A stretch of DNA of 64,000 nt from contig JAZNGG010000001.1 in the NCBI GenBank assembly GCA_045576355.1, positions 1-64,000 of the forward strand, given 5' to 3'. A program made the position numbers and the translations under genes. The DNA comes from Liminaster sp045576355. Its GTDB lineage: Bacteria > Bacteroidota > Bacteroidia > Bacteroidales > UBA3663. The stretch's first letter is position 1, and each line of letters opens with the position of its first letter. The notes beneath the pieces were generated by a model. The model was not told the DNA's origin. It ran no database searches and worked only from the letters and a program-made list of their open reading frames with translations. Shown one piece after another: positions 1 to 8,398 of the stretch.

Positions 1-1851
1 ATCATGTCTCACTTCGAGAAGGAACGCCAACTATTCAAACGTGGCATCAAGTGTCTATCATTGTTTTTTATTGATGAGGTTGCTAAATACAAGAGCTACG
101 ATGAAGAGGGCAACGAGGTAAAGGGTATATTCCAAAAGATGTTTGAGGAGGAATATTCCCGTTTGGTAAACAATGAGTTTCATATTTTTGATGAGGAGTA
201 TAATGAATATTTGCGTCGCTTTAATCCGCAAGATGTACATCGTGGTTACTTCTCCATAGACAAGAAAACAAACCGAATCATTGACGGAAAAGTCGAAAAG
301 AAAACGGGGCTATCCGATGATATTTCGGCTTACGAACTTATCTTGAAGAACAAGGAGCGCTTATTGAGTTTTGAGGAGCCTACTCGCTTCATATTCTCTC
401 ACTCTGCTTTGCGTGAGGGTTGGGATAACCCAAATGTATTTCAAATCTGCACTCTTCGCCATAGTAATTCGACTACAGCCAAACGCCAAGAAGTTGGTCG
501 TGGGTTGCGAATCTGTGTGGATAAGCACGGTACCCGAATGGATGCCGAGCTATTGGGTGAAGATGTACACGAAGTTAACAAACTGACAGTGATCGCAAAC
601 GAAAGTTATGCAGACTTTACCACAGCCTTACAACGAGAAACTCGAGATGTGCTTCGTGAACGAGCAGCGAAAGCAACCGTTACCTATTTCACCGGTAAAC
701 AAATCAAGATTGGAGAAGAGGTACACACTATCAGTGAAACGGAGGCAAGTCGCATCATCATCTACTTGGAGGACAACGGCTATATTGACTGTCAGAAGAA
801 CATCACACCCGAATATCGTGAGGCTGTAGCCAATGGCACTGTTGCTCCATTGCCACAAAAGTTGCAACCGATAGCAGAAGGTGTTACACGTTTGATTAAC
901 TCCATCTTTGATCCGAAAGCATTGGAGGATATGGTGGTTGAGGAGAAGACTACAACTCCAGATAATAGGCTAAATGACAACTATAACAAAGCAGAGTTTC
1001 AAACTCTTTGGAAAGAAATTAATCACCAATATGTCTATACGGTGAGTTACAATAGCGATGAACTGATAGAGAAATCCATCCAGCACATTAATGTCGAACT
1101 GAAAGTGACGCAATTGCGATATGTGATGGTGGAAGGCAGACAAGACGCAATGCAAGTGACAGACTTTGGCGAGACCCACTCTCAATCCCGAATACTGACG
1201 GATGTGTGTACTTCAACTGTGAAATATGATCTTGTAGGTGACATTGCTAAAGGAGCAAGACTTACTCGTCGAACAGTGGTCAAAATACTACAGGGTATCA
1301 AGCCGGTGAAACTCTATCTATTTAAGAATAATCCGGAGGAGTTTATCCGTAAGGTAGTGGGCATTATCAAGGAACAGAAAGCTACGATGATTGTCGAACA
1401 TATACATTATAACACCACAGAGGGTAAGTATGACAGTGACATATTCACTGTAAAAAGCAAAATGGACTTTGATCGTGCCTACGAAGCGAAGAAACACATT
1501 ACGGATTATGTGTTCAGTGACAGCAAGGGCGAACGCCAATTTGCACACGACTTGGATGAAGCAAGCGAAGTCGTGGTATATGCTAAATTGCCACGCACAT
1601 TTCAGATACCGACACCCGTAGGCAATTACGCTCCCGACTGGGCCATCGCCATGAAGAAAAACGATGTGAAGCACATTTTCTTTGTGGCCGAGACTAAAGG
1701 CTCAATGTCGTCAATGGATTTGTCCGCCATCGAGCAAGCCAAAATTGACTGTGCCGAAAAGCTGTTCAATTCTATTTCCACAGCCAATGTGAAGTATCAT
1801 AAAGTAGCGACCTATCAAGATCTTATAGATGGCATGAATGCGATAGGATGA
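1..1851 (+). CDS. res: Type III restriction enzyme Res subunit, 3' part
   Basis: The reading frame is open at base 1, so the gene starts upstream; 615+ codons are visible. The product would be the ATP-dependent helicase/nuclease subunit of a type III restriction-modification system, which cuts DNA together with a Mod methylase. Seen: helicase motif V-like REGWDNPNVFQ (about residues 137-147 of the visible part), motif VI-like QEVGRGLRI (162-170), and a C-terminal PD-(D/E)XK nuclease with APDW (Asp545) and AETK (Glu563, Lys565). The Walker A and DEAD-box part must lie left of the window, as must any mod gene; no mod gene follows. A 33-bp repeat and a strong terminator follow the stop codon. 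Confidence 0.85.
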   Translation: MMSHFEKERQLFKRGIKCLSLFFIDEVAKYKSYDEEGNEVKGIFQKMFEEEYSRLVNNEFHIFDEEYNEYLRRFNPQDVHRGYFSIDKKTNRIIDGKVEKKTGLSDDISAYELILKNKERLLSFEEPTRFIFSHSALREGWDNPNVFQICTLRHSNSTTAKRQEVGRGLRICVDKHGTRMDAELLGEDVHEVNKLTVIANESYADFTTALQRETRDVLRERAAKATVTYFTGKQIKIGEEVHTISETEASRIIIYLEDNGYIDCQKNITPEYREAVANGTVAPLPQKLQPIAEGVTRLINSIFDPKALEDMVVEEKTTTPDNRLNDNYNKAEFQTLWKEINHQYVYTVSYNSDELIEKSIQHINVELKVTQLRYVMVEGRQDAMQVTDFGETHSQSRILTDVCTSTVKYDLVGDIAKGARLTRRTVVKILQGIKPVKLYLFKNNPEEFIRKVVGIIKEQKATMIVEHIHYNTTEGKYDSDIFTVKSKMDFDRAYEAKKHITDYVFSDSKGERQFAHDLDEASEVVVYAKLPRTFQIPTPVGNYAPDWAIAMKKNDVKHIFFVAETKGSMSSMDLSAIEQAKIDCAEKLFNSISTANVKYHKVATYQDLIDGMNAIG

Positions 1852-1874
1852 TCACAGCGCCGTCTGCAAACTAT

Positions 1875-1985
1875 TGTAGCGAAATAGGTCGTTTTTTATA
1901 TATTTTGTGCAGTGAAGTGGGTTACTTTTTGTGTGTTTTGTGCAGTGAATTAGGTTGATTTTTGCATATTTTGTGCAGTAGAAAG
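1875..1985. repeat. 33-bp tandem repeat after res
   Basis: Direct repeats with a 33-bp period: full units at 1901-1933 and 1934-1966, a partial unit from 1967 and a degenerate partial one at 1875-1900. Shared core is TTTTGTGCAGTGAA followed by a GGTT-TTTTTG stretch. It lies just downstream of the restriction gene and I see no coding potential in it. Function unknown. Confidence 0.7.
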
Positions 1986-2023
1986 GAAAAATATAGTATC
2001 TATTATCGTAAGTCGCTCATAAC

Positions 2024-2059
2024 AAAAACAGGCTGCACCGGTCGGAGCAGCCTGTTTTT
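2024..2059. terminator. Bidirectional intrinsic terminator between res and fba
   Basis: Perfect 13-bp stem (AAAAACAGGCTGC at 2024-2036 and its complement at 2047-2059) with a 10-nt loop. Because the arms begin with A5 and end with T5 it can stop transcription from both strands, which fits the convergent res (+) and fba (-) genes. Confidence 0.85.
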
Positions 2060-2090
2060 ATAATGATAAGTGTCTCAAAAAAGAGATTGA

Positions 2091-3092
2091 TTAGCAATCT
2101 GCGATTTTGTCGTTAGAACCGAGTACGTTGACAATCTTGTGAACGTAGAGTTTCTTCATGTTGTCTCGAGCAGGACCGAGGTACTTGCGCGGGTCGAACT
2201 CTGCCGGTTTTTCAGCCAAAGTCTGACGGATGGCAGCTGTCATTGCCAAACGAGAGTCTGAGTCAATGTTGATCTTGCAAACAGCAGACTTAGAAGCCTC
2301 ACGAAGCTGGTCTTCAGGAATACCGATAGCAGCCTCAAGTTTGCCACCAAAGCGGTTGATGGTCTCAACTTCTTCCATCGGCACAGATGAAGAACCATGG
2401 AGCACGATCGGGAAGCCGGGGAGCTGCTTTTCGATCTCATGGAGCACGTCAAATGCGAGCGGCGGAGGAACGAGTACACCGTTTACCAATGTGCACTGTT
2501 CGGGTTTGAACTTGTGTGCACCATGTGAGGTGCCGATAGAGATGGCCAATGAATCTACACCGGTTTTGGTCACAAAGTCCACAACCTCTTCGGGTTTGGT
2601 GTAGTGGCTCTCTTCAGCCTGTACTTCATCTTCTACACCTGCCAAAACGCCCAATTCGCCTTCGACAGTCACATCAAACTGGTGTGCATAGTCGCACACT
2701 TTCTTGGTGAGGGCAACGTTTTCGTCATAGGGGAGGTGTGAGCCATCGATCATTACTGATGAGAAGCCCATATCGATACAGCTCTTGCAAATCTCGAAGC
2801 TGTCACCGTGGTCGAGGTGGAGGACAATTTCAGGATGAGCGCAGCCAAGCTCTTTGGCATATTCTACTGCGCCCTCAGCCATATAGCGGAGGATGGTAGC
2901 GTTGGCATAGTTACGAGCTCCCTTAGACACCTGCATGATGACAGGAGACTTAGTTTCAACTGCTGCCTGCACGATGGCCTGCATCTGCTCCATGGTGTTG
3001 AAGTTGAAGGCAGGAATAGCATATCCGCCCTTAACAGCCTTTGCAAACATCTCGCGGGTGTTGACAAGGCCAAGATCTTTGTAATTGATCAT
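2091..3092 (-). CDS. fba: Class II fructose-1,6-bisphosphate aldolase
   Basis: Zinc-dependent cytoplasmic aldolase that reversibly cleaves fructose-1,6-bisphosphate to dihydroxyacetone phosphate and glyceraldehyde-3-phosphate in glycolysis and gluconeogenesis. The 333-aa product has the LHLDHGDS motif (Asp94, His95), VEGELG (Glu144, Glu146), ISIGTSHGAHK and LHGSSSVP, all typical of the class II family, and normal length. It is monocistronic: convergent with res and divergent from pheA. A -7 box on this strand at 3303-3311 gives a 5' UTR of about 200 nt that contains a dispersed repeat (3112-3300). Confidence 0.95.
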   Translation of the reverse strand: MINYKDLGLVNTREMFAKAVKGGYAIPAFNFNTMEQMQAIVQAAVETKSPVIMQVSKGARNYANATILRYMAEGAVEYAKELGCAHPEIVLHLDHGDSFEICKSCIDMGFSSVMIDGSHLPYDENVALTKKVCDYAHQFDVTVEGELGVLAGVEDEVQAEESHYTKPEEVVDFVTKTGVDSLAISIGTSHGAHKFKPEQCTLVNGVLVPPPLAFDVLHEIEKQLPGFPIVLHGSSSVPMEEVETINRFGGKLEAAIGIPEDQLREASKSAVCKINIDSDSRLAMTAAIRQTLAEKPAEFDPRKYLGPARDNMKKLYVHKIVNVLGSNDKIADC

Positions 3093-3111
3093 AGTTGTTG
3101 TTATTTTTAGT

Positions 3112-3300
3112 GTTGGTTTAATTTGGTTAATTGGGTTGAAGGGTTTAATGGTTGAGGGGTTTAAATAATAAACCTTTAAACTTTTAAACCAAACAAGGGG
3201 CTATGCCCCATTATGGCTGATGACTATAACTATGACTATTGGTAATGGCTTTTGTCCGAGGGTATGGCTAAGCCATCTGCCATAGTTTAAAACTCATCGT
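3112..3300. repeat. Composite intergenic repeat: 8-bp array plus palindromes
   Basis: Two parts. At 3112-3190 GGTTTAAT/GGGTTGAA/GGGTTTAA-type units follow one another with an 8-bp period and then continue as the complement (AAACCTTT, AAACTTTT). Next comes a short palindrome GGGGCTATGCCCC (about 3196-3208) and then an ATGGCT...ATCTGCCATAGTTTAAAAC block (about 3241-3293). The first half recurs at 19872-20030 and 27672-27710, and the second half at 7655-7707. It lies in the 5' UTR of fba. Confidence 0.6.
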
Positions 3301-3302
3301 TT

Positions 3303-3311
3303 GCAAAGATA
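3303..3311 (-). promoter_or_regulatory. fba promoter, -7 box
   Basis: TATCTTTGC on the minus strand matches the Bacteroidetes -7 consensus TAnnTTTG. No good -33 box is visible at the usual spacing. It is the only candidate between fba and pheA for this direction. Confidence 0.5.
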
Positions 3312-3415
3312 ATGCTATCTGCTCAATAATTGTTGCTGTGATTGACAAATTTCAGTAAAAAATGTTTGTTTTGTGAAGAATGTAATGTGTATTGTGCAAA
3401 AAAAACGACAAAAAG

Positions 3416-3447
3416 TTTGTTTATTACATCACATCCCTCTATATTTG
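3416..3447 (+). promoter_or_regulatory. Promoter of the pheA operon
   Basis: TTTG at 3416-3419, 20 bp, then TATATTTG at 3440-3447: a near-ideal Bacteroidetes sigma-ABfr promoter. Expected start of transcription is about 3454, which leaves a 5' UTR of about 135 nt before pheA. Confidence 0.75.
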
Positions 3448-3487
3448 TCCCCGTCAAATCCGATTGCGTTATGTGTGAAATATAAGG

Positions 3488-3580
3488 CCCGACATGCAAA
3501 TGGCGGGATTTTTTATAAATCAGTCGATAGACGATAAAGAGATAACGTTATTTAAGAGTATTAATAGCACATTAAGATAA
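3488..3580 (+). promoter_or_regulatory. Candidate attenuator and leader ORF before pheA
   Basis: Within the pheA 5' UTR a hairpin (CCCGACA at 3488-3494 with TGGCGGG at 3501-3507, one mismatch, 6-nt loop) is followed by six T (3509-3514), as in an intrinsic terminator. A 28-codon ORF starts in the loop (ATG 3494, stop 3578-3580) and reads MQMAGFFINQ at its start, with three Phe in all. Attenuation of an aromatic operon by such a leader is known in other bacteria; here it is an inference and could be chance. Confidence 0.3.
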
Positions 3581-3588
3581 AACTGATT

Positions 3589-4452
3589 ATGGTGTTTTCG
3601 TCAAGTCAAAGTGTAAAGAGAGTCAGGGTAGCAATACAGGGACAAGCCGGTTGCTATCATGAGCGGGCTGCGCGTGAATATTTTAAGGATTGTGAGGTGG
3701 AGATAGTGCCATGTACTTCGTTTCCGGATCTTTTTGCGCGATTGGCTGCAGACTCTACTCTGCTCGGGATTATAGCGATCGAAAACACCATAGCCGGCAA
3801 TCTCCTACAGAACCACGAGTTGCTTCGTACCAGTCAGAGACTTGTCATCGGGGAACATCGACTGCACATCTCTCACGTCTTATGCGCCCTGCCCGGACAG
3901 AAGATCGATGAGATCACTGAGGTGGATTCGCACCCGATCGCTTTGAGACAATGTCAGGTTTTCCTCGACAATATGCGTGGGGTGAAAATCGTGGAGAAAG
4001 ATGATACTGCCAGTGCTGCCCGTGATATCAGCGAACAGCAACTGATGGGACATGCCGCGATCTGCAGTGAGGATGCTGCCGCTCTATATGGCTTGGAAGT
4101 CCTGGCGCGATCGGTCGAAACAAATAAGCGTAATTTTACTCGCTTTCTGATTTTGCAAGACAAGTTTGCTGATGCCTCTCTGGATCGCAATCAAGTCAAT
4201 AAGGCAAGTGTCGAGTTTTGTGTGCATCACAAGCAGGGGAGTCTCTCCAAGGTGCTCACCATCCTCTCTTTTTATGGCATCAACCTCACTAAGATCCAGT
4301 CGATGCCCATCATTGGAAGAGAGTGGGAATATCGTTTTTTCGTCGATTTGACTTTTTCAGATTATATTATCTATAGGCAGGCTTTGGAGGCAATCAAGCC
4401 TTTTACGAGTGACTTCCAGATGATGGGTGAATATGTAGAAAGTAAAAGTTGA
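3589..4452 (+). CDS. pheA: Prephenate dehydratase
   Basis: Converts prephenate to phenylpyruvate in phenylalanine biosynthesis. Residues about 13-190 form the dehydratase domain with the catalytic TRF motif (Thr184-Arg185-Phe186) and GIIAIENT; residues about 207-280 form a regulatory ACT domain in which KIQSMP replaces the usual ESRP-like Phe-binding motif. There is no fused chorismate mutase, which is instead on the DAHP synthase two genes downstream. First gene of a four-gene operon; the aminotransferase begins 4 bp after its stop. Normal length (287 aa). Feedback control by Phe through ACT is expected from the family, not shown. Confidence 0.93.
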   Translation: MVFSSSQSVKRVRVAIQGQAGCYHERAAREYFKDCEVEIVPCTSFPDLFARLAADSTLLGIIAIENTIAGNLLQNHELLRTSQRLVIGEHRLHISHVLCALPGQKIDEITEVDSHPIALRQCQVFLDNMRGVKIVEKDDTASAARDISEQQLMGHAAICSEDAAALYGLEVLARSVETNKRNFTRFLILQDKFADASLDRNQVNKASVEFCVHHKQGSLSKVLTILSFYGINLTKIQSMPIIGREWEYRFFVDLTFSDYIIYRQALEAIKPFTSDFQMMGEYVESKS

Positions 4453-4456
4453 TATT

Positions 4457-5620
4457 ATGATAGTGCCAGCAGAGAGAGTAAGCCATGTCGAGGAGTACTA
4501 CTTCTCACGTAAGCTGAAAGAGATAGCAGTCATGAATCGTGATGGTGGTAAGCCGGTGATCAATCTCGGTATTGGAGGACCGGACTTTCAACCATCAGAG
4601 GCTACGTTACGCGCGTTGGTGGATGATGCTATGCGTCCCGATGCTAACGGATATCAGCCCTATGTCGGGTTGCCGGAACTTAGGCAGGCATGGAGTGATT
4701 TTTATAACAGATGGTATGGTGTCAGCTTAGATCCCGCTAATGAGGTGCTTCCCTTGATTGGAAGCAAGGAAGGGATCATGCATGTAACGATGGCTTTCGT
4801 TAATCCGGGTGATAAGGTGTTGGTCCCGAATCCGGGTTATCCGACTTATACCTCTGTCTCCCGCCTCTGTGGTGCAGAGATTCTTACTTATGATCTCACT
4901 TATGAGCATCATTGGGAGCCTGATTTTGACGCTTTGGAGCAGATGGATCTGAGTGGAGTGAAGTTGATGTGGGTCAACTATCCACATATGCCCACCGGCA
5001 AAAAAGCTACAGAGGAGTTGCTTGCTCGGATTGTGGATTTCGGTCGGAGACATAATATTTTGATAGTCAATGATAATCCATATAGTTTTATCCTCAATGA
5101 TCATCCTACCAGTATCATGCAGATAGAAGGCGCACGAGAGACTTGTCTGGAGTTCAACTCGATGAGTAAGTCGCACTCCATGCCGGGATGGCGACAGGGT
5201 GTAGTGGTCGGTAATGCTGACTTCATTTCCTGGGTCTTGAGAGTGAAGAGTAATGTGGATAGTGGTATGTATCGTCCGATGATGAAAGCGGCAGTCGCTG
5301 CACTTTCCAATCCGGAAGAATATTATCGTCGGCAAAATGAGGCATATCGTGTTAGACGCATAGCCGCAGAGCAGATTATGCTGCATCTCGGATGTGAGTT
5401 CGATCCGGATCAAACCGGGCTATTCTTGTGGGGGCGCATACCGGAGCATTGTTCCGATTGTGAAGCATTGACTGAACCGATTTTGCACGAGGCGCGTGTA
5501 TTCTTGACACCGGGCTTTATCTTTGGTAGCAATGGAGAGCGGTTTGTGAGGATCTCTTTATGTGCACCATTTGAAAAAATGCAGGAGGCTTTACTCCGGA
5601 TACAAATGGCCGGGTTATAA
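4457..5620 (+). CDS. PLP-dependent class I/II aminotransferase, probably aromatic
   Basis: A 387-aa fold-type I aminotransferase. Visible features are the N-terminal GIGGPDF substrate region, VNYPHMPTG with the conserved Asn-Pro style loop, NDNPYSF, and SMSKSHSMPGWRQG, where the Lys after SMS is the Schiff-base lysine. It lies between pheA and DAHP synthase, so the likely reaction is transamination of phenylpyruvate or 4-hydroxyphenylpyruvate to Phe or Tyr. Sequence style resembles LL-diaminopimelate/aspartate aminotransferases, so the substrate rests on context alone. Confidence 0.85.
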   Translation: MIVPAERVSHVEEYYFSRKLKEIAVMNRDGGKPVINLGIGGPDFQPSEATLRALVDDAMRPDANGYQPYVGLPELRQAWSDFYNRWYGVSLDPANEVLPLIGSKEGIMHVTMAFVNPGDKVLVPNPGYPTYTSVSRLCGAEILTYDLTYEHHWEPDFDALEQMDLSGVKLMWVNYPHMPTGKKATEELLARIVDFGRRHNILIVNDNPYSFILNDHPTSIMQIEGARETCLEFNSMSKSHSMPGWRQGVVVGNADFISWVLRVKSNVDSGMYRPMMKAAVAALSNPEEYYRRQNEAYRVRRIAAEQIMLHLGCEFDPDQTGLFLWGRIPEHCSDCEALTEPILHEARVFLTPGFIFGSNGERFVRISLCAPFEKMQEALLRIQMAGL

Positions 5621-5687
5621 TAAACGAACAGAGAAAAAGGATAGCAAATAATATAATCAAGAAAACTTTTAAAACAGATATACAACT

Positions 5688-6755
5688 ATGGAAATGATAT
5701 TTGAACCGATCTTGCCGTCTTGCGAAGAGAATCGTCGTCCGATCGTTATCGCAGGACCTTGTAGTGCAGAGAGTGAAGAGCAGATTCTAACGACCGGTCG
5801 AGCATTGGCTGCAGCCGGTATCAAGATATTTCGTGCCGGTATCTGGAAACCTCGTACCAAACCCGGAGGATTTGAGGGTGTGGGTGTGATAGGTTTGCCA
5901 TGGTTGCAGCGACTGAAGCAGGAGACCGGTATGATGATTGCTGTGGAGGTGGCTACCAAGGCTCATGTGGATGCAGCATTGGCTTTTGGTGTTGATATCC
6001 TTTGGATCGGAGCTCGTACTACTGCCAATCCTTTTGCCATGCAGGAGATAGCCGATGCACTCAAGGGTCATGATGTACCTGTGCTGGTGAAAAACCCGGT
6101 TAATCCCGATCTTGAATTATGGATAGGAGGTATTGAACGTATTTATGGTGCCGGTATCCGTCGTGTGGGTGTCATCCATAGAGGATTCTCGTCTTATGAT
6201 AAGAAGATCTATCGCAACTTGCCGTCATGGCATATCCCTATTGAGTTGCGTCGCCGGTTGCCTCAGTTGCCTATCTTTTGCGATCCCAGCCACATCGGTG
6301 GTAAGCGTGATTTGATCGCACCTCTTGCTCAGCAGGCGATGGATCTCGGTTTTGATGGTTTGATCGTGGAGAGTCATTGTGATCCGGACAATGCTTGGAG
6401 CGATGCCAAACAGCAGTTGACTCCCGATGCTTTGTGTGGAGTATTGAGCGCATTGGTCGTTCGCAATGAGCAGAATACTACAGAGAGTCTCTCTTCCTTG
6501 CGTGAACAGATCGATCAAATCGATAATGACATCCTCGCCATCTTGGCTAAACGTATGCGTATCTCAATGGAGATCGCTCAATACAAGAAAGAGCACTCTA
6601 TGTCTGTGCTTCAGGCAGGACGTTATGATGAGATTCTCACCAAGCGTTCGTTGCAGGGTAAAGAGATGGGTATGAGTGAGGAGTTTATTAAGGAAGTTTT
6701 TGAGGCGATCCATGCCGAAAGTGTCCGTCAGCAGATGGATGTAATCAATCGCTGA
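5688..6755 (+). CDS. Bifunctional DAHP synthase / chorismate mutase
   Basis: Catalyses the first shikimate-pathway step (PEP plus erythrose-4-phosphate to DAHP) and also chorismate to prephenate. Residues about 1-250 are a type I-beta DAHP synthase with AGPCSAES, KPRTKPGGFEG and CDPSHIGGKRD. Residues about 262-345 are an AroQ-type helical chorismate mutase (LREQIDQID, AQYKKEHS). This fusion is common in Bacteroidetes and places the branch-point enzyme with pheA and tyrA, both users of prephenate. 355 aa, normal for the family. Feedback inhibition of the synthase through the mutase domain is known in relatives but not visible here. Confidence 0.95.
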   Translation: MEMIFEPILPSCEENRRPIVIAGPCSAESEEQILTTGRALAAAGIKIFRAGIWKPRTKPGGFEGVGVIGLPWLQRLKQETGMMIAVEVATKAHVDAALAFGVDILWIGARTTANPFAMQEIADALKGHDVPVLVKNPVNPDLELWIGGIERIYGAGIRRVGVIHRGFSSYDKKIYRNLPSWHIPIELRRRLPQLPIFCDPSHIGGKRDLIAPLAQQAMDLGFDGLIVESHCDPDNAWSDAKQQLTPDALCGVLSALVVRNEQNTTESLSSLREQIDQIDNDILAILAKRMRISMEIAQYKKEHSMSVLQAGRYDEILTKRSLQGKEMGMSEEFIKEVFEAIHAESVRQQMDVINR

Positions 6756-6776
6756 TAGAGAAATAAAGTTGCGATT

Positions 6777-7559
6777 ATGCGTATATTGATATTGGGTGCT
6801 GGCAAGATGGGGCTGTTTATGAGTGATGCCCTCTGTTTGGAGCATGAAGTGGCCCTTTATGATGTTAACCCGGAGCGGCTTAGATTCGGCTTTAAAACTT
6901 TGCGTTTTGCCTCGATGGAAGAGGTGGAGGCCTTTGATCCGGAGATGGTAATCAATGCCGTGACGGTCAAGTACACGATAGAGGCATTTCGTGAGGTGCT
7001 GCCTCATATATCTCGTGAGTGTATTTTGTCAGACATTGCATCGGTAAAAACCGGTCTTCCGGAGTTTTATGCTGAAGCCGGACATCGTTTTGTATCGACT
7101 CACCCGATGTTTGGACCAACGTTTGCCAATCTTTCAGATTTGTCACAAAACTACACAGTCATCATCAAAGAAAGTGATTATCTGGGGCGCATTTTCTTTC
7201 GCGAACTTTATAAGTCACTGCAGTTGAATATCTTTGAGTACACTTTTGTTGAGCATGATGAGACGATAGCCTACTCGTTGACCATCCCGTTTGTTTCGAC
7301 GTTGGCTTTCACGGGAGTGATGAAGCCACAGGAGGCTCCGGGCACAACGTTTAAAAAACACATGGCGATAGCCAAAGGGTTGCTGAGTGAAGATGATTAT
7401 CTTTTGACAGAAATCCTTTTCAATCCTCATTCCCCTAATCAGATCGATAAAATCTGTGATAAGCTACATGAACTTGCTGAGATTATCAGGCAGAGAGATA
7501 CAAATCGATTACTCGACTATATAAACGAATCTCGTCGTAATATCGAGTTTGCGCCGTGA
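6777..7559 (+). CDS. tyrA: Prephenate dehydrogenase
   Basis: NAD(P)-dependent oxidative decarboxylation of prephenate to 4-hydroxyphenylpyruvate for tyrosine. The 260-aa protein opens with a Rossmann GAGKMG motif (residues 7-12), then DIASVKTGLPEF and STHPMFGPT, which are conserved in TyrA. No ACT domain follows, so it is a short form. Last gene of the pheA operon, 21 bp after the DAHPS/CM gene and followed by a strong terminator at 7596-7638. Confidence 0.92.
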   Translation: MRILILGAGKMGLFMSDALCLEHEVALYDVNPERLRFGFKTLRFASMEEVEAFDPEMVINAVTVKYTIEAFREVLPHISRECILSDIASVKTGLPEFYAEAGHRFVSTHPMFGPTFANLSDLSQNYTVIIKESDYLGRIFFRELYKSLQLNIFEYTFVEHDETIAYSLTIPFVSTLAFTGVMKPQEAPGTTFKKHMAIAKGLLSEDDYLLTEILFNPHSPNQIDKICDKLHELAEIIRQRDTNRLLDYINESRRNIEFAP

Positions 7560-7595
7560 TAGATCACAGCGAAATCAGATAGACATATAAAAAAT

Positions 7596-7638
7596 AGAGA
7601 CTGCTCAAACGTGTGATTGGGAGCAGTCTCTAATTTTT
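7596..7638 (+). terminator. Intrinsic terminator of the pheA-tyrA operon
   Basis: Perfect 11-bp stem AGAGACTGCTC (7596-7606) / GAGCAGTCTCT (7621-7631) with a 14-nt loop and a following run of T. Confidence 0.88.
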
Positions 7639-7654
7639 TTTATCGGATGCCAAA

Positions 7655-7707
7655 ATAGAGGTTATGGCTGTTGTCGATGGCATGGCTATCTGCCATTGTT
7701 TTAAACT
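7655..7707. repeat. Second copy of the ATGGCT/ATCTGCCAT repeat
   Basis: The stretch with ATGGCTGTTGT, then CATGGCTATCTGCCATTG and TTTTAAAC aligns over about 50 bp with 3241-3293, apart from a 5-bp gap and a few substitutions. It overlaps the 3' end of the minus-strand gene next to it by two bases. Confidence 0.55.
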
Positions 7708-8290
7708 ATTGCATGTAAGCAGTAAGTCGGTTGCAAATTTCTTCGAATGTGTCGATGGTCTTGACTCTGAACTTCCCACTCAGACGAGAGAGTTTGGTTT
7801 TCTTTTTGTTGAGGGCATTCTCATCGGTGATCCATTTTTCAGCGGTGTATTTTATGGGGTCCCTCTCTTCATCATAATAGTAAGAGATGTCACTCATCGT
7901 AACCGAGCATATCCCATCTTTGCACTTTATCTCTAAAGAGTAGATCATTTGGCTCCGATCTAAAACGAGTAAAGTATTTTTAAAAACTATATACTCATTG
8001 ATCCCTACCTTAATCATGTTTATAGTGGAATCTCGCTCTAAAGACTTGCGTTGCAGTACTTCCTCTTTTTTGAAGTAATTGCCGAGCCAATGTATCGCTT
8101 TATTATAGGCCTCTTTGGCAGAGAGAGAAGTGACCGGAATATCTTTGGAGAAAGTGACCATGCCATTTTGGACAGGAACAGCTCCTGCTAAATATTTAGG
8201 ATCTACGGGAGCTTTCTCTTTAATTAGTTGTGCTTGGCTGCATATTGGGAATGAGCAGAGGAGGGCTAAGATGAAAAGTATTTTTTTCAT
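7706..8290 (-). CDS. Exported DUF4468-type protein
   Basis: A 194-aa protein with a cleavable signal peptide (MKKILFILALLC, cleavage near residue 20 at SQA-Q), so probably periplasmic or outer-membrane associated. The remainder resembles the DUF4468 (TBP-like fold) family common in Bacteroidales: an Ala/Lys region then a beta-rich stretch (KVGINEYIVFKNT, YSLEIKCKDG, VTMSDISYYYD). Function unknown. It is oriented against the tyrA operon and stands alone; no TAnnTTTG box is visible directly upstream. Confidence 0.65.
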   Translation of the reverse strand: MKKILFILALLCSFPICSQAQLIKEKAPVDPKYLAGAVPVQNGMVTFSKDIPVTSLSAKEAYNKAIHWLGNYFKKEEVLQRKSLERDSTINMIKVGINEYIVFKNTLLVLDRSQMIYSLEIKCKDGICSVTMSDISYYYDEERDPIKYTAEKWITDENALNKKKTKLSRLSGKFRVKTIDTFEEICNRLTAYMQ

Positions 8291-8398
8291 AAGGTAAATT
8301 ATTATGTGTTAGTCGTTTGTTTTATGTAAAAAACATTAATCCGTTTCAGTTACGTATAATCTCGTAGTCTAAAGGGTAATAATATCATTGACATCTCA

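Noticed and set aside
4727..5413. 228-aa minus-strand ORF opposite the aminotransferase
   Set aside because: Shadow of a well-defined PLP enzyme gene.
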